Below, piece by piece: positions 1-8,194 of a stretch of 64,000 nt of DNA (within the stretch, counting starts at the first letter, position 1; every line of letters starts with the position of its first letter). The stretch comes from Algoriphagus sp. AK58 (lineage in GTDB: Bacteria > Bacteroidota > Bacteroidia > Cytophagales > Cyclobacteriaceae): NCBI RefSeq assembly GCF_014324365.1, contig NZ_QEIG01000022.1, positions 1-64,000 on the forward strand, given 5' to 3'. The notes beneath the pieces were generated by a model. The model had not been told where the DNA came from, searched no databases, and saw only the letters and a list, made by a program, of their open reading frames with translations. Position numbers and translations under genes: made by a program.

Positions 1-35
1 TATAACCACCAACGAATAAAATCAAGTCTAAACGG

Positions 36-62
36 AAAAAGCCCGGTACAATACCGAGCTTC
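36..62 (-). terminator. Rho-independent terminator of the rpsF-rpsR-rplI operon
   Basis: The arms AAGCTCGGTA and TACCGGGCTT, read on the minus strand, can pair with a three-base loop and one internal mismatch. A T run follows on the same strand, which is the A run at 36-40. The hairpin lies about 90 bases beyond the rplI stop. I see no gene between it and rplI. Confidence 0.7.
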
Positions 63-153
63 TTCATTAAATTTAAATCATTATTAATCCGTCTAACTTT
101 TGGGGGCTAGTTCACAATTTGCGAGCCTTTATTTTTTGATGAGCTAGAGATTA

Positions 154-597
154 TTATTCTCCTACTACTACAAATTTCACTTTGGTTTTCACTTCTCTGT
201 GAAGGTCGATATCGGCAGTGAATTCGCCAGCGCCCTCTACAGGAACATTGATAGCGATTTTCTTTCTGTCAATGTCAAATCCTTTGGTAGCCAATGCATC
301 AGAAATCTGAAGTGTAGTCACTTTTCCGAAGATTTTTCCTGAATCACCAATTTTAGCTTTGATTTCAAGAGTAGTCTCGGCAAGTTTAGCAGCAATGTTT
401 TCCGCTTCGGTTTTGATTTTCTCAGCTTTGTGTGCTGCCTGCTTGATGTTTTCAGCAAGGATCTTCTTGTTAGAGTCGGTAGCAAGTACAGCGAAACCTT
501 GAGGAATCAAGTAATTTCTGCCATAACCTGGCTTTACGTCTACCAAGTCATTTTTATATCCAAGACCTTTGATGTCTGTTTTTAGAATGATTTCCAT
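154..597 (-). CDS. rplI: 50S ribosomal protein L9
   Basis: This is a structural protein of the large ribosomal subunit that binds 23S rRNA. The product is 147 residues, the usual length for bacterial L9. The N-terminal globular domain (about 1-50) carries the L9 signature, with GLGYKND at 11-17 and GYGRNYLIP at 24-32. The lysine- and alanine-rich connecting helix lies at about 43-75 and is followed by the C-terminal domain. It is the last gene of the minus-strand operon rpsF-rpsR-rplI, 39 bases after rpsR, an order conserved in Bacteroidota. Family assignment is certain. Expression is probably driven from the promoter upstream of rpsF. Confidence 0.97.
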   Translation of the reverse strand: MEIILKTDIKGLGYKNDLVDVKPGYGRNYLIPQGFAVLATDSNKKILAENIKQAAHKAEKIKTEAENIAAKLAETTLEIKAKIGDSGKIFGKVTTLQISDALATKGFDIDRKKIAINVPVEGAGEFTADIDLHREVKTKVKFVVVGE

Positions 598-636
598 TTG
601 TAATGATCTTTTTTGATTGAACGATACAAGACCGAA

Positions 637-888
637 TTATTTCAAACCATCGGTTACGAATGGCAACAAAGCCAAATGTCTTGCTTTCTTGATAGCCTGA
701 GCTACTTTTCTCTGATACTTCGCAGAGTTACCTGTAAGTCTTCTAGGAAGGATTTTACCTTGCTCGTTTACGAATTTCAAAAGGAAGTTAGGATCCTTGT
801 AGTCGATGTACTTGATTCCATGCTTCTTGAAGCGGCAATACTTCTTTCTGATTTCGCCTCTGTTGATAGGTTCGTTTACTAGTGTCAT
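637..888 (-). CDS. rpsR: 30S ribosomal protein S18
   Basis: This small-subunit ribosomal protein pairs with S6 on the 30S platform. The product is 83 residues, within the normal 75-85 range. The conserved core is visible: [11 protein letters not shown] at about 30-40, then ILPRRLTG at about 46-53 and the basic helix [20 protein letters not shown] at about 57-76. The start codon shares its first base with the last base of the rpsF stop at 888, so translation is probably coupled to rpsF, its assembly partner. The gene sits between rpsF and rplI. Confidence 0.97.
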   Translation of the reverse strand: MTLVNEPINRGEIRKKYCRFKKHGIKYIDYKDPNFLLKFVNEQGKILPRRLTGNSAKYQRKVAQAIKKARHLALLPFVTDGLK

Positions 889-1256
889 TAGGCTTGCTCC
901 TCCTTAGCTTCAGCTTTTTTGTTAAATTCTCCTTTTCTTCTTCTTTCGGCATACACGATAGCGTGCTTGTCCAATACAGTAGTAAGGAATCTCATCACTT
1001 TCTCATCACGTCTGAACTCCAGCTCAAACTTGCGGATGATGGTTGGATCAGCCTTGAACTCTACCAATACGTAGAAACCAGTCGTCTTCTTCTCGATAGG
1101 ATAAGCCATCTTCTTAAGACCCCAGTTTTCCACATTGATCACATCTGCCCCCTCTTCTTTTAACAAGTTCACAAACTTGTCGACAGTATCCTTCATCTGA
1201 ACATCAGACAAAACGGGAGTTAAAATGAATACCGTCTCGTAACTTCTTTGGAACAT
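888..1256 (-). CDS. rpsF: 30S ribosomal protein S6
   Basis: This small-subunit ribosomal protein forms a heterodimer with S18. The product is 122 residues. The S6 fold is recognised by the start RSYETVFIL, the central segment [23 protein letters not shown] (quoted in parts: [10 protein letters not shown], then TGFYVLVEF) and the strand containing [11 protein letters not shown]. The C-terminal tail is charged (KKAEAKEE), as in many bacterial S6 proteins. It is first in the operon, with a good Bacteroidota promoter about 40 bases upstream. No other start is competitive, because the next upstream in-frame region lies in the promoter. Confidence 0.97.
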   Translation of the reverse strand: MFQRSYETVFILTPVLSDVQMKDTVDKFVNLLKEEGADVINVENWGLKKMAYPIEKKTTGFYVLVEFKADPTIIRKFELEFRRDEKVMRFLTTVLDKHAIVYAERRRKGEFNKKAEAKEEQA

Positions 1257-1293
1257 TTTTTAATGTGTTTAGGAAATTTGAATAAACAGACCG

Positions 1294-1325
1294 CAAAAGT
1301 AGAGGAATCGGTCCTGTAATCCAAA
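1294..1325 (-). promoter_or_regulatory. Bacteroidota-type promoter for rpsF-rpsR-rplI
   Basis: Read on the minus strand, TTTG (1322-1325) is followed after 20 bases by TACTTTTG (1294-1301). This matches the sigma-ABfr consensus TTTG-N19-TAnnTTTG. Transcription should start near 1287, giving a leader of about 30 bases before the rpsF ATG. Confidence 0.65.
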
Positions 1326-1354
1326 TAATTGTCTAAAATCACTTTGGTAAAATC

Positions 1355-1385
1355 AAAAAAGCCTCTCCTTATGGAAGAGGCTTTT
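1355..1385 (-). terminator. Terminator after the coiled-coil membrane protein gene
   Basis: The arms AAAAGCCTCT (1357-1366) and AGAGGCTTTT (1376-1385) are perfect complements around a nine-base loop. On the minus strand the hairpin ends in a T run. It follows the stop at 1407 and insulates the ribosomal promoter downstream. Confidence 0.8.
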
Positions 1386-1406
1386 AGAAGATGTGATCAG
1401 TTTGGG

Positions 1407-2336
1407 TTATTTTACGGTAAAGCTTTTTGCTCCAATCTGATAATTGTCTACAAAAATCTTGATCTGATGGTTACCGGAAGCGTATTCTGATCCTTTTTCA
1501 TAATAAAAAACCAGATTTTGTCCTGTATTATCAAAAATGATGTCTTGCTTGACGGTGTAAAACTGTTCCTGACCATTGATCATAAACGTTCCAGATCCTT
1601 TGGCTACATCGAAGATGGGCTGATTGTTTGGACCAAGTACTTGGACAAAAACATTTCTTGGTCCTTTTTCGGCAACCTTATTGTCCGCGATGTTAAAGCT
1701 TACTTTCAGCCTTTCCATCTGTCTGTTACGGAAATCTTTGGTCGTCTCTATTCGTTCTTTTCCTCTTGAATTTACCGCAGAGATTACAATGTTCTCTGCT
1801 TTCAGCATGGAGGCTACGTCCACTTTTGCCTGAAGATTTTGCTTTTGAATATTGAGTTGGGCTACTTCTTCCTCGATTTGGGCCTGAGTGGTTTTGAGAT
1901 CCTGATTTTCAGAGAAAAGTTGTTGATTTGCGGCCCTCAATTCCAGGATTTCCTGGTCTTTTTGGGCTATTAAGCCATTCAGGTTGTTGATTTTGGAATT
2001 CAATGCTGCAATCTCGGAATTGGTTCTTTGTCTAGCACTGTTTCTTTCAGCGATCAACTGATCCCTGACTGCTTCCAATGCTTTCACGTCGCCGCCAAGT
2101 TTTTCGATTTCCTTTATCCTCAAGTCAAGCTGATAAGTAACTGAATCCAATCTCTTATTCAATTCATTGTTTTCAGTCGAAAGCAGCAGAATTTCTTCTG
2201 TCTTTTTGGTCCGGTCCACATAGTCGGTGTATAGTTTGATACCGCTGATGATGACCAAAAGAACCAAAACAATAATTATGATATTCTTGCTTTGATCTTT
2301 TTTTTGCTTTGATTCGTTTTCAAAGTTACTATTCAT
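1407..2336 (-). CDS. Coiled-coil membrane-anchored protein of unknown function
   Basis: The product is 309 residues and I do not recognise a named family. A charged N-terminus (about 1-17) precedes one hydrophobic membrane segment (about 18-38). A long heptad-rich coiled coil follows (about 45-175), made largely of E, Q, K, L and N. The rest (about 180-309) is predicted mostly beta, with motifs such as NVFVQVLGPNNQPIFD and GNHQIKIFVDNYQIG. The topology is probably N-in with the coiled coil and beta domain in the periplasm. Similar single-pass coiled-coil proteins are common in Bacteroidota and are often annotated hypothetical. It is divergent from the methyltransferase gene at 2362, with only 25 bases between the start codons. 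Confidence 0.85.
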   Translation of the reverse strand: MNSNFENESKQKKDQSKNIIIIVLVLLVIISGIKLYTDYVDRTKKTEEILLLSTENNELNKRLDSVTYQLDLRIKEIEKLGGDVKALEAVRDQLIAERNSARQRTNSEIAALNSKINNLNGLIAQKDQEILELRAANQQLFSENQDLKTTQAQIEEEVAQLNIQKQNLQAKVDVASMLKAENIVISAVNSRGKERIETTKDFRNRQMERLKVSFNIADNKVAEKGPRNVFVQVLGPNNQPIFDVAKGSGTFMINGQEQFYTVKQDIIFDNTGQNLVFYYEKGSEYASGNHQIKIFVDNYQIGAKSFTVK

Positions 2337-2361
2337 GGTGGTTTAAATAAGGGCCTATGAT

Positions 2362-2949
2362 ATGATTGATTTAGACGAAAACTTCTGGTCTTCCCGGTAT
2401 GAAAACGGGTATACGGGTTGGGACCTTGGCTACGCCTCACCTCCACTTTATCAATATCTTTGCCAAATTGAGAAAAAGGATTCGGTGATTCTGGTTCCCG
2501 GTGGAGGCAATGCCTACGAGGTGGTCGCTGCTTTCGCTATAGGATTGAAAAAGGTTCATTTACTGGATATTTCTAAGGTTCCAATTGCCAGATTTTTGGA
2601 GAAAAATCCATCTTTTCCAAAGTCTCAAGTACATCATGAAAATTTTTTCGAGCATTCCGGCCAGTATGATCTGATTTTAGAGCAAACCTTTTTTTGTGCC
2701 TTGGATCCAGCACTAAGAGTCGATTATGCAGCAAAAATGGCTGAGCTGTTGAAGCCCGGAGGGAAATTGGTTGGAGTATTATTTGACCGGGACTTTGAAG
2801 GCGGGCCACCCTTCGGAGGTAGCGCTGAAGAATATCGGGAGCTTTTCAAGCCATATTTTCATTTCGAAAAGTTTGAGCCCTGTCATAACTCAGTTCCTCC
2901 ACGGATGGGGTCAGAATTATTCATGATTCTGAAAAAGTCAAACCTCTAA
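2362..2949 (+). CDS. SAM-dependent methyltransferase, thiopurine/thiol methyltransferase superfamily
   Basis: This is probably a soluble methyltransferase acting on a small thiol, thiopurine, selenium or tellurium compound. That substrate range is known for the TPMT superfamily; the actual substrate cannot be read here. The product is 195 residues. Family marks are FWSSRYENGYTGWDLG near residues 7-22, the SAM-binding loop ILVPGGGNAYE (about 43-53), the segment LEQTFFCAL (about 100-108) and FGGSAEEYRELF near 150. Its last 12 bases overlap the end of the convergent methyltransferase gene on the other strand. An upstream start is limited by the divergent gene ending at 2336. Confidence 0.85.
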   Translation: MIDLDENFWSSRYENGYTGWDLGYASPPLYQYLCQIEKKDSVILVPGGGNAYEVVAAFAIGLKKVHLLDISKVPIARFLEKNPSFPKSQVHHENFFEHSGQYDLILEQTFFCALDPALRVDYAAKMAELLKPGGKLVGVLFDRDFEGGPPFGGSAEEYRELFKPYFHFEKFEPCHNSVPPRMGSELFMILKKSNL

Positions 2950-3717
2950 GATCAGGTTTGTTTTTGGACCCGGATAATCAAAAAAGAGTATCCCACATTC
3001 AAAGAAATCCAGGGTGAGCCTAACCTTGGGATTAGCTTTGATCTCTTCCCACGCCGTTTCCATGTCAGCAGACCAATGGATATCTCCAATGGCGATAATA
3101 CTTTTTGGATGTACTTTAGTCAGACACTGAAAGAAGGAGTTAAGGGTGCCTTCATACGTATGATTTGCATCAATCAAAACAAAATCAAGTTGATTGATTC
3201 TTTCCAATACTTCTGAAAGGGTATCAGTAATGTTGCCCAAAACGAATTCAGTTTTTTCCGGAGTGGGATATCTTTTGGCGACTTGTTGAATCTCTTTGGA
3301 GCCTTCCAAAGTCCATAGTTTCCCCTTGGTTGCCTTACTTATGTACCTCGTGCTGATTCCCATGCAGGTTCCAAGCTCCAAAACCTGCTCTGCTGGAGTA
3401 AGTTGGCAGAAGTACTGATAGAGTAGGGAAAATTTGGGCGAGCTAGTCGAGTGTCGAGTTATTTTTCGGATTTCCCTCCGGGGATCTGGGACTTTTTTAG
3501 AACCAGCCCCAAAGTCTTCCACAAGTATTTCAGTGGAGTCTTCCAATAAGGAATTCCGAAATTTTTCTATGTCAGGATCGCCTTTTGGACAGGTTTGGAG
3601 GAATTTGATCAATCCCCCGTAGACTGAAAATAAAAATGGCGACTGTTGACTGTAGAGGTCTTCCTTTTTGAGCCAGTAAGAAAAATAGGATAGGGCCGGA
3701 AAAATGAGTTTCCTCAA
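2938..3717 (-). CDS. Class I SAM-dependent methyltransferase (O-methyltransferase-like)
   Basis: The product is 259 residues. The SAM-binding motif is VLELGTCMGISTRY (about 112-125). A typical acidic post-motif LWTLEG follows, then LDFVLIDANHTYEGT (about 175-189), in which the D-N-H run resembles the metal-dependent O-methyltransferase pattern. The first 90 residues are unlike the catalytic core and may be a substrate or helical cap. It lies 6 bases downstream of apaG on the same strand, so the two are probably co-transcribed. The substrate is unknown. The 3' end overlaps the convergent gene at 2362-2949 by 12 bases. Confidence 0.8.
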   Translation of the reverse strand: MRKLIFPALSYFSYWLKKEDLYSQQSPFLFSVYGGLIKFLQTCPKGDPDIEKFRNSLLEDSTEILVEDFGAGSKKVPDPRREIRKITRHSTSSPKFSLLYQYFCQLTPAEQVLELGTCMGISTRYISKATKGKLWTLEGSKEIQQVAKRYPTPEKTEFVLGNITDTLSEVLERINQLDFVLIDANHTYEGTLNSFFQCLTKVHPKSIIAIGDIHWSADMETAWEEIKANPKVRLTLDFFECGILFFDYPGPKTNLILEV

Positions 3718-3723
3718 GCGGTT

Positions 3724-4110
3724 TTAATTGTGAAAGATGTTTGCAATCATTTGAAATTCAGGAATCGATACCTCAATCATATGGCCGTCAAACAGCTTTT
3801 CCATGGTGAATATTCCTTTCATTTTTCCTAGGCCTGATTTTAGGTTACATCCAGAGACGTAGGTGTGCGATTCACCCGGCTCTAGGATAGGCTGCTGACC
3901 GACCACTCCAATTCCTTCAACGATCTTTGGAGTTTCGGCAGCATCAAAAATTTCCCATTTTCTTCTTAGTAACTGAAAAGTGTGCTGGCTTTTATTTTCA
4001 ATAGTTACCTTGTAGGTGAAAACATAATGATGCTGGTGTGGGCTTGAAAATTCCGCCTGATAGGTAACTTCCACACTGACCTGTATGCCTTTTGTTACAG
4101 CTGTGACCAT
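3724..4110 (-). CDS. apaG: ApaG domain protein
   Basis: The product is 128 residues, the standard size for ApaG. It is a single immunoglobulin-like beta domain. Conserved marks are FSSPHQHHYVFTYKVTIEN (about 22-40), LLRRKWEIFDA (about 48-58), the glycine-rich turn GIGVVGQQPILEPGESHTY and GCNLKSGLGKMKG near residues 90-102. ApaG mutants of enterobacteria affect Co2+/Mg2+ homeostasis, but the molecular role in Bacteroidota is unknown. It is the first gene of a likely two-gene minus-strand unit with the methyltransferase at 2938. It is divergent from ung. Confidence 0.93.
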   Translation of the reverse strand: MVTAVTKGIQVSVEVTYQAEFSSPHQHHYVFTYKVTIENKSQHTFQLLRRKWEIFDAAETPKIVEGIGVVGQQPILEPGESHTYVSGCNLKSGLGKMKGIFTMEKLFDGHMIEVSIPEFQMIANIFHN

Positions 4111-4161
4111 GTCATAAAGTAATTTTGTGGCTATAATTTACAAGTTATTAATTTCAAATCA

Positions 4162-4824
4162 ATGGATGTGAAAATTGAAGATAGTTGGAAAAACTCATTA
4201 AGAGATGTTTTTCAGGCTAAGTTTTTCAATGATTTAGTGAGTTTTGTAAAACTTGAATATCAAACCCAACAAGTGTTTCCGCCCGGGAAAGAAATTTTCA
4301 ATGCTTTTTGGCATTGTCCCTTATCGGCCGTAAAAGTAGTGATTTTAGGCCAAGATCCTTATCATGGATTAGGACAGGCGCATGGGCTTTCTTTTTCGGT
4401 CAAACCGGGAGTGCCTTTTCCTCCGAGTCTTTTGAATATTTTTAAGGAAATAAAAAATGATCTAGGTCTTGATATGCCTCCAAATGGAGATTTGACCAGA
4501 TGGGCAGACCAAGGTGTTTTTTTATTGAATGCCACGCTTACAGTGAGAGCAAATCAGGCGGGTTCGCATCAGAATAAAGGTTGGGAGATCTTCACAGATG
4601 AGGTGATCAAAGTGATCAATACACAACGTGAGCATGTGGTCTTCATGCTTTGGGGTGCATATGCCCAGAAGAAAGCAGAGTTGATTGATCCCAAAAAGCA
4701 CCTGATTCTGAAGGCGCCCCATCCCAGTCCTCTTTCAGCACATCGGGGATTTTTAGGTTGCGGGCATTTCTCCAAGGCAAATGAGTACTTGATCCAAACC
4801 AATCAAGAACCCATTAAATGGTAA
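4162..4824 (+). CDS. ung: Uracil-DNA glycosylase, family 1
   Basis: The enzyme excises uracil from DNA to start base-excision repair in the cytoplasm. The product is 220 residues, normal for Ung. The water-activating motif GQDPYH is at residues 63-68 (catalytic Asp65). LLNATLTV follows at 121-128 and the minor-groove/catalytic loop HPSPLSAHRGF starts at His187. FPPSLLNIF (86-94) is the usual proline-rich loop. All catalytic elements are intact. The gene stands alone on the plus strand, convergent with lepB, and shares a terminator hairpin with it. A TAATTTTG element at 4120-4127 could be part of its promoter, but I see no well-spaced -33 box. Confidence 0.97.
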   Translation: MDVKIEDSWKNSLRDVFQAKFFNDLVSFVKLEYQTQQVFPPGKEIFNAFWHCPLSAVKVVILGQDPYHGLGQAHGLSFSVKPGVPFPPSLLNIFKEIKNDLGLDMPPNGDLTRWADQGVFLLNATLTVRANQAGSHQNKGWEIFTDEVIKVINTQREHVVFMLWGAYAQKKAELIDPKKHLILKAPHPSPLSAHRGFLGCGHFSKANEYLIQTNQEPIKW

Positions 4825-4828
4825 TGAA

Positions 4829-4854
4829 AAAGCCCCGAAACAACTCGGGGCTTT
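4829..4854. terminator. Bidirectional terminator between ung and lepB
   Basis: AAAGCCCCGA (4829-4838) and TCGGGGCTTT (4845-4854) are perfect complements around six bases. They lie between the convergent ends of ung and lepB. A and T runs on the two sides suit termination in both directions. Confidence 0.8.
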
Positions 4855-4858
4855 GGCT

Positions 4859-5935
4859 TTAGTCAATTCCTTTAAAGAAACGACTCCATCTGATTTTGCT
4901 AAACATGGACTCGTATTTGTCCAGTGATAGCCAGAGAAACCAAGCCTTTCCTACCACATGGTCTTCTGGCACAAATCCCCAATAGCGGGAATCCAAGGAA
5001 TCGTGACGGTTGTCCCCCATCATGAAGTAATAATTCTGTTTGAAGGTATATTGGTCAATCTGCTTCCCATCGATGAACAATCGGCCGTCTTTCACTTCGA
5101 CTTTTTCATGTCCCTCGTATTTTTCGATGGTAAAGGCATATTTTACGACGTTTTCAGGGTTCATTTCTATTTCCATTCCTTCTCCGGGGATCAGTAGAGG
5201 CCCATAATTGTCCCTGTTCCAGCCAAAGTTTGAACCATTTGGGAAGATGTTTGATTCGCCTTGGCCTTTGGGGTAAATTGATTTAGAGACCGATGTAATT
5301 ACTGGAGAAGTCTTGAGACGTTCGATAGTCTGATCTGTAGTCCAAATCATATATCGATTTCCTTCCGGCGCGGTATAGAAGCTCTCCCGATTGATTCCAT
5401 AATCCGCCAAAAACTCAACCGTAAGCGGTCGGTTGGTGGAAATTTCATAGGAGTATTGCATTTCTTCAGGTTTTAGAGCCGGCTCATTGTTCACAATCAA
5501 TTCCCCATCTTTGATCTCGACCACATCTCCCGGTACCCCTACGGCTCTTTTGATATAGTTGGTTTTTAGGTCATTTGGGTATTCAAATTCTACCGGATAA
5601 TTGAATACGACTACATCGTTTCTTTTCACTTCTGAAAAACCGGGAAGCCGGTAATAAGGCAGCTGAATGGCATCCGAGTAGGAAGAAATTTCAGTTCCCC
5701 AGATTTTTTGGTGAGTGAGCGGAATCTGAAGGGGAGTTTTTGGAACCCTGGTCCCATAGTGCATTTTGCTTACAAAGAGAAAGTCTCCCACTAAAAGGGA
5801 TTTCTCCATGGAGGCGGTTGGGATGGTAAATGGCTCCAGGAGAAGCCAGCGGATCAGGGATGCTGCCACTACAGCGAAGACTAAGGCATCTACCCATTCA
5901 CGGGTTGCAGATTTTTTATGCTTGTATTGACTCAT
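4859..5935 (-). CDS. lepB: Signal peptidase I
   Basis: This membrane serine protease removes signal peptides from exported proteins. The product is 358 residues, longer than the E. coli enzyme core, as is usual in Bacteroidota. A transmembrane segment lies at about 16-34. The nucleophile Ser42 is in TASMEKSL and the general base Lys129 is in NYIKRAVGVPGD. The box GDNRHDSLDSR near residue 310 completes the S26 signature. An insertion of about 100 residues lies between the Lys box and the C-terminal box. It is the last gene of the run parA-parB-DUF5683-dapB-lepB, 15 bases after dapB. Confidence 0.96.
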   Translation of the reverse strand: MSQYKHKKSATREWVDALVFAVVAASLIRWLLLEPFTIPTASMEKSLLVGDFLFVSKMHYGTRVPKTPLQIPLTHQKIWGTEISSYSDAIQLPYYRLPGFSEVKRNDVVVFNYPVEFEYPNDLKTNYIKRAVGVPGDVVEIKDGELIVNNEPALKPEEMQYSYEISTNRPLTVEFLADYGINRESFYTAPEGNRYMIWTTDQTIERLKTSPVITSVSKSIYPKGQGESNIFPNGSNFGWNRDNYGPLLIPGEGMEIEMNPENVVKYAFTIEKYEGHEKVEVKDGRLFIDGKQIDQYTFKQNYYFMMGDNRHDSLDSRYWGFVPEDHVVGKAWFLWLSLDKYESMFSKIRWSRFFKGID

Positions 5936-5950
5936 TTGCTCGAAATTGAC

Positions 5951-6673
5951 TTAGAAAGATAGAAAATCGTCCATTGAAAGTACTCCTTTTTTGCCCGGAA
6001 TCCACTCTGCAACCATCACTGCTCCCAAGGCAAATCCCTGACGGCTATGCGCCGTATGGGTAATCTCGATCTCATCGATTGGAGAAGAATAACGTATGAT
6101 GTGTGTACCGGGTGCAGGATCTATTCGCTTTGCGGTAATAGGTAAAGACTGTTCAGAGCCTTGTCCTTCTCCTACTAAGTGCCACTCTTTCAGTTGTTTG
6201 TTGTTTTTTAGGATTCCCTGAGCCAGCGTAATGGCTGTGCCGGATGGTGCATCTTTCTTCTCCGTGTGATGAATTTCTTCCATGGATGCAGTATATCCGG
6301 AGGTCTCGTTCATCAGTTTGGCTAGAAATTCATTCACTTTGAAAAAGATATTTACTCCGATGCTAAAATTGGAGGCATAAAAAAAGGCCCCCTTCTTTTC
6401 TAAAGTCAGGCGATTGATTTCAGGTTTTTTAGATAGCCATCCCGTAGTACCAGACACAATCGGAATATTGCGTTCGAGAGCCCATTTGATGTTGTCAAGA
6501 GCTGCCTCAGGCTGACTAAACTCGATTGCAACGTCTATTTTGGTAGGATCGAGGGTTGATAGCTCCTCTCTGTTGTCGATATTGATTTTTGCTGCAATGG
6601 TATGGCCTCGGGATTCAGCGATCTCGCTGATGATTTTTCCCATTTTTCCATAGCCAAGAATTAGAATATTCAT
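5951..6673 (-). CDS. dapB: 4-hydroxy-tetrahydrodipicolinate reductase
   Basis: This enzyme reduces hydroxy-tetrahydrodipicolinate with NAD(P)H in the lysine and meso-diaminopimelate pathway. The product is 240 residues. The nucleotide-binding loop GYGKMG is at residues 7-12. The catalytic pair His135-His136 and the DAPSGTA motif (141-147) are present. Bacteroidota DapB is shorter than the E. coli enzyme, as here. The stop overlaps no gene, but the start base 6673 is shared with the end of the DUF5683 gene, so the two are translationally linked. The product feeds peptidoglycan synthesis, as do the L,D-transpeptidase substrates elsewhere in this window. Confidence 0.96.
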   Translation of the reverse strand: MNILILGYGKMGKIISEIAESRGHTIAAKINIDNREELSTLDPTKIDVAIEFSQPEAALDNIKWALERNIPIVSGTTGWLSKKPEINRLTLEKKGAFFYASNFSIGVNIFFKVNEFLAKLMNETSGYTASMEEIHHTEKKDAPSGTAITLAQGILKNNKQLKEWHLVGEGQGSEQSLPITAKRIDPAPGTHIIRYSSPIDEIEITHTAHSRQGFALGAVMVAEWIPGKKGVLSMDDFLSF

Positions 6674-7278
6674 TATTTAAACTGAAGTTTTAACGTTAGT
6701 CCATATGAAGTTGAATTTGCCGAGAAGGAACCTAAATTGGGTTCAAATTTTAAGGCAAGGTCGTCGGAGATATCAAAGCCTGAAAGGTGGGCGTCTACGT
6801 TGGCATCCACCAGATTCAAAGCATATATGCCTAGGAGAAGTAAGATGGTCAGGTCCCTATTCTGCCTCCAATAATCCACGTTTCTCACCAATGCATTTCT
6901 GTTCAGAGAAGGAAATTGATTGGTTTCCCCATCATCAAAAGCAAACAAAGCATCCCGAAAGGTCTGATAGCGTTTGTTGTTGTAGCCTATAAAGTAAATA
7001 TCTGTCATGAATCCAGCATAAAGGATTGGTACTTTCCATGCCTTTCCGTTGTATATCTGGCCTGCCCCGGGGATAATTGCGGAGAGAATAGTTGCTTTTC
7101 TGGGGTTTTTTGGAAGGGTAGAGTAATCAGGTTTCTCTTTTTTCTCTTTTTCCCTCGGAGTGTTGGACTGTGTTTGAGCTGATAATTGTTGTATTCCGGA
7201 TAATAAAAAAAGCAAAAGCCCCAAGGTTATCCATGGGGTCTTTTTTGCTTTCTGATTCACTGGAAAGAACACCTTCAA
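6673..7278 (-). CDS. DUF5683 domain membrane protein
   Basis: The product is 201 residues with an N-terminal hydrophobic segment (about 16-34), possibly a signal sequence. The central conserved part PRKATILSAIIPGAGQIYNGKAWK at about 59-82 (quoted core: IIPGAGQIYNG) is typical of the DUF5683 family found between parB and dapB in Bacteroidota. Further hydrophobic stretches follow near residues 85-105 and 145-160. The function is unknown. Its constant place in the parA-parB-dapB-lepB cluster suggests an envelope role, which is inference from context. Three bases separate it from parB. Confidence 0.85.
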   Translation of the reverse strand: MKVFFPVNQKAKKTPWITLGLLLFLLSGIQQLSAQTQSNTPREKEKKEKPDYSTLPKNPRKATILSAIIPGAGQIYNGKAWKVPILYAGFMTDIYFIGYNNKRYQTFRDALFAFDDGETNQFPSLNRNALVRNVDYWRQNRDLTILLLLGIYALNLVDANVDAHLSGFDISDDLALKFEPNLGSFSANSTSYGLTLKLQFK

Positions 7279-7280
7279 TT

Positions 7281-8192
7281 TTAGATTATTTCTAGAATTT
7301 CAAGAATTCGGTTTAGGTCTGAGGCGGAATTGAATGGGATTTTGATTTCCCCTCTGTTTTTTTGGTCTGCCTTCAGCGCAACTTTAGTTCCAAAATGGGA
7401 AGCCAGCCTTTGTTGGATCTTGTTCATCTCATATTTTCTGACAGGATCCAATCCTACTTTTTGAGATTCCTTTTCGGTTTTTCCTTCGTTAAGAGCTTTT
7501 ACCAGGGCTTCCACTTTTCTAACGCTAAGCTCTTCTTCAAGTGCTTTTTTGAAAATCGCCAGTTGCTTATCCACATCCTCGATATTGATCAAAGCTCGGG
7601 CGTGTCCCATCGAAAGCTGCTGATCCCGAATGGCAGCTTGGATGGTAGGAGGGAGCTTTAGCAATCGAAGGTAATTGTTGACAGTGGTTCTGTTTTTTCC
7701 TACCCGATCACCTAGTTCCTCTTGTTTGAGATTGCATTCAGCCAATAGTCGCTGGTAAGAATGGGCAATTTCAAGGGCATTGAGATTTTCTCTCTGAATA
7801 TTTTCGATCAATGCCATTTCCAGCATTTGCTGGTCATTAGCGGTACGAACGTAGGCAGGTATTTGCTTTAATCCGGCAAGCTTTGAAGCTTGAAATCTCC
7901 TCTCTCCTGAAATTAATTGGTATTCATTTGGTCCAAGCTTTCTTACGGTAATGGGCTGAATGATCCCTTGCACCTTGATGGATTCTGAAAGTTCCTGCAA
8001 GGCCTCTTTGTCAAAATGTACTCTTGGCTGGTAAGGATTGACTTGAATTTCATCCAGAGGAATTTCAAAGATTCCGGTTTTCGCGACCTCGGGAAGGATT
8101 TCCTGAGATTTGGCTTTTGCCGGGCTATCTTCTAAAAGTGCTCCCAAGCCCCTTCCTAATGCGCTTTTTTTGATTGGTTTTTGTTCTGACAT
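7281..8192 (-). CDS. parB: Chromosome partitioning protein ParB
   Basis: This DNA-binding CTPase of the ParABS chromosome segregation system spreads from parS sites. The product is 303 residues. The N-terminus KKSALGRGLGALL (8-20) is the ParA-interacting region. The CTP-binding boxes are present: GERRFQA (96-102) and ENIQRENLN (130-138). The helix-turn-helix covers about 156-176 and LSMGHARAL (193-201) marks the linker. The C-terminal dimerisation domain follows. It starts 2 bases after parA ends on the same strand. No convincing parS site was found in this window. Confidence 0.96.
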   Translation of the reverse strand: MSEQKPIKKSALGRGLGALLEDSPAKAKSQEILPEVAKTGIFEIPLDEIQVNPYQPRVHFDKEALQELSESIKVQGIIQPITVRKLGPNEYQLISGERRFQASKLAGLKQIPAYVRTANDQQMLEMALIENIQRENLNALEIAHSYQRLLAECNLKQEELGDRVGKNRTTVNNYLRLLKLPPTIQAAIRDQQLSMGHARALINIEDVDKQLAIFKKALEEELSVRKVEALVKALNEGKTEKESQKVGLDPVRKYEMNKIQQRLASHFGTKVALKADQKNRGEIKIPFNSASDLNRILEILEII

Positions 8193-8194
8193 GG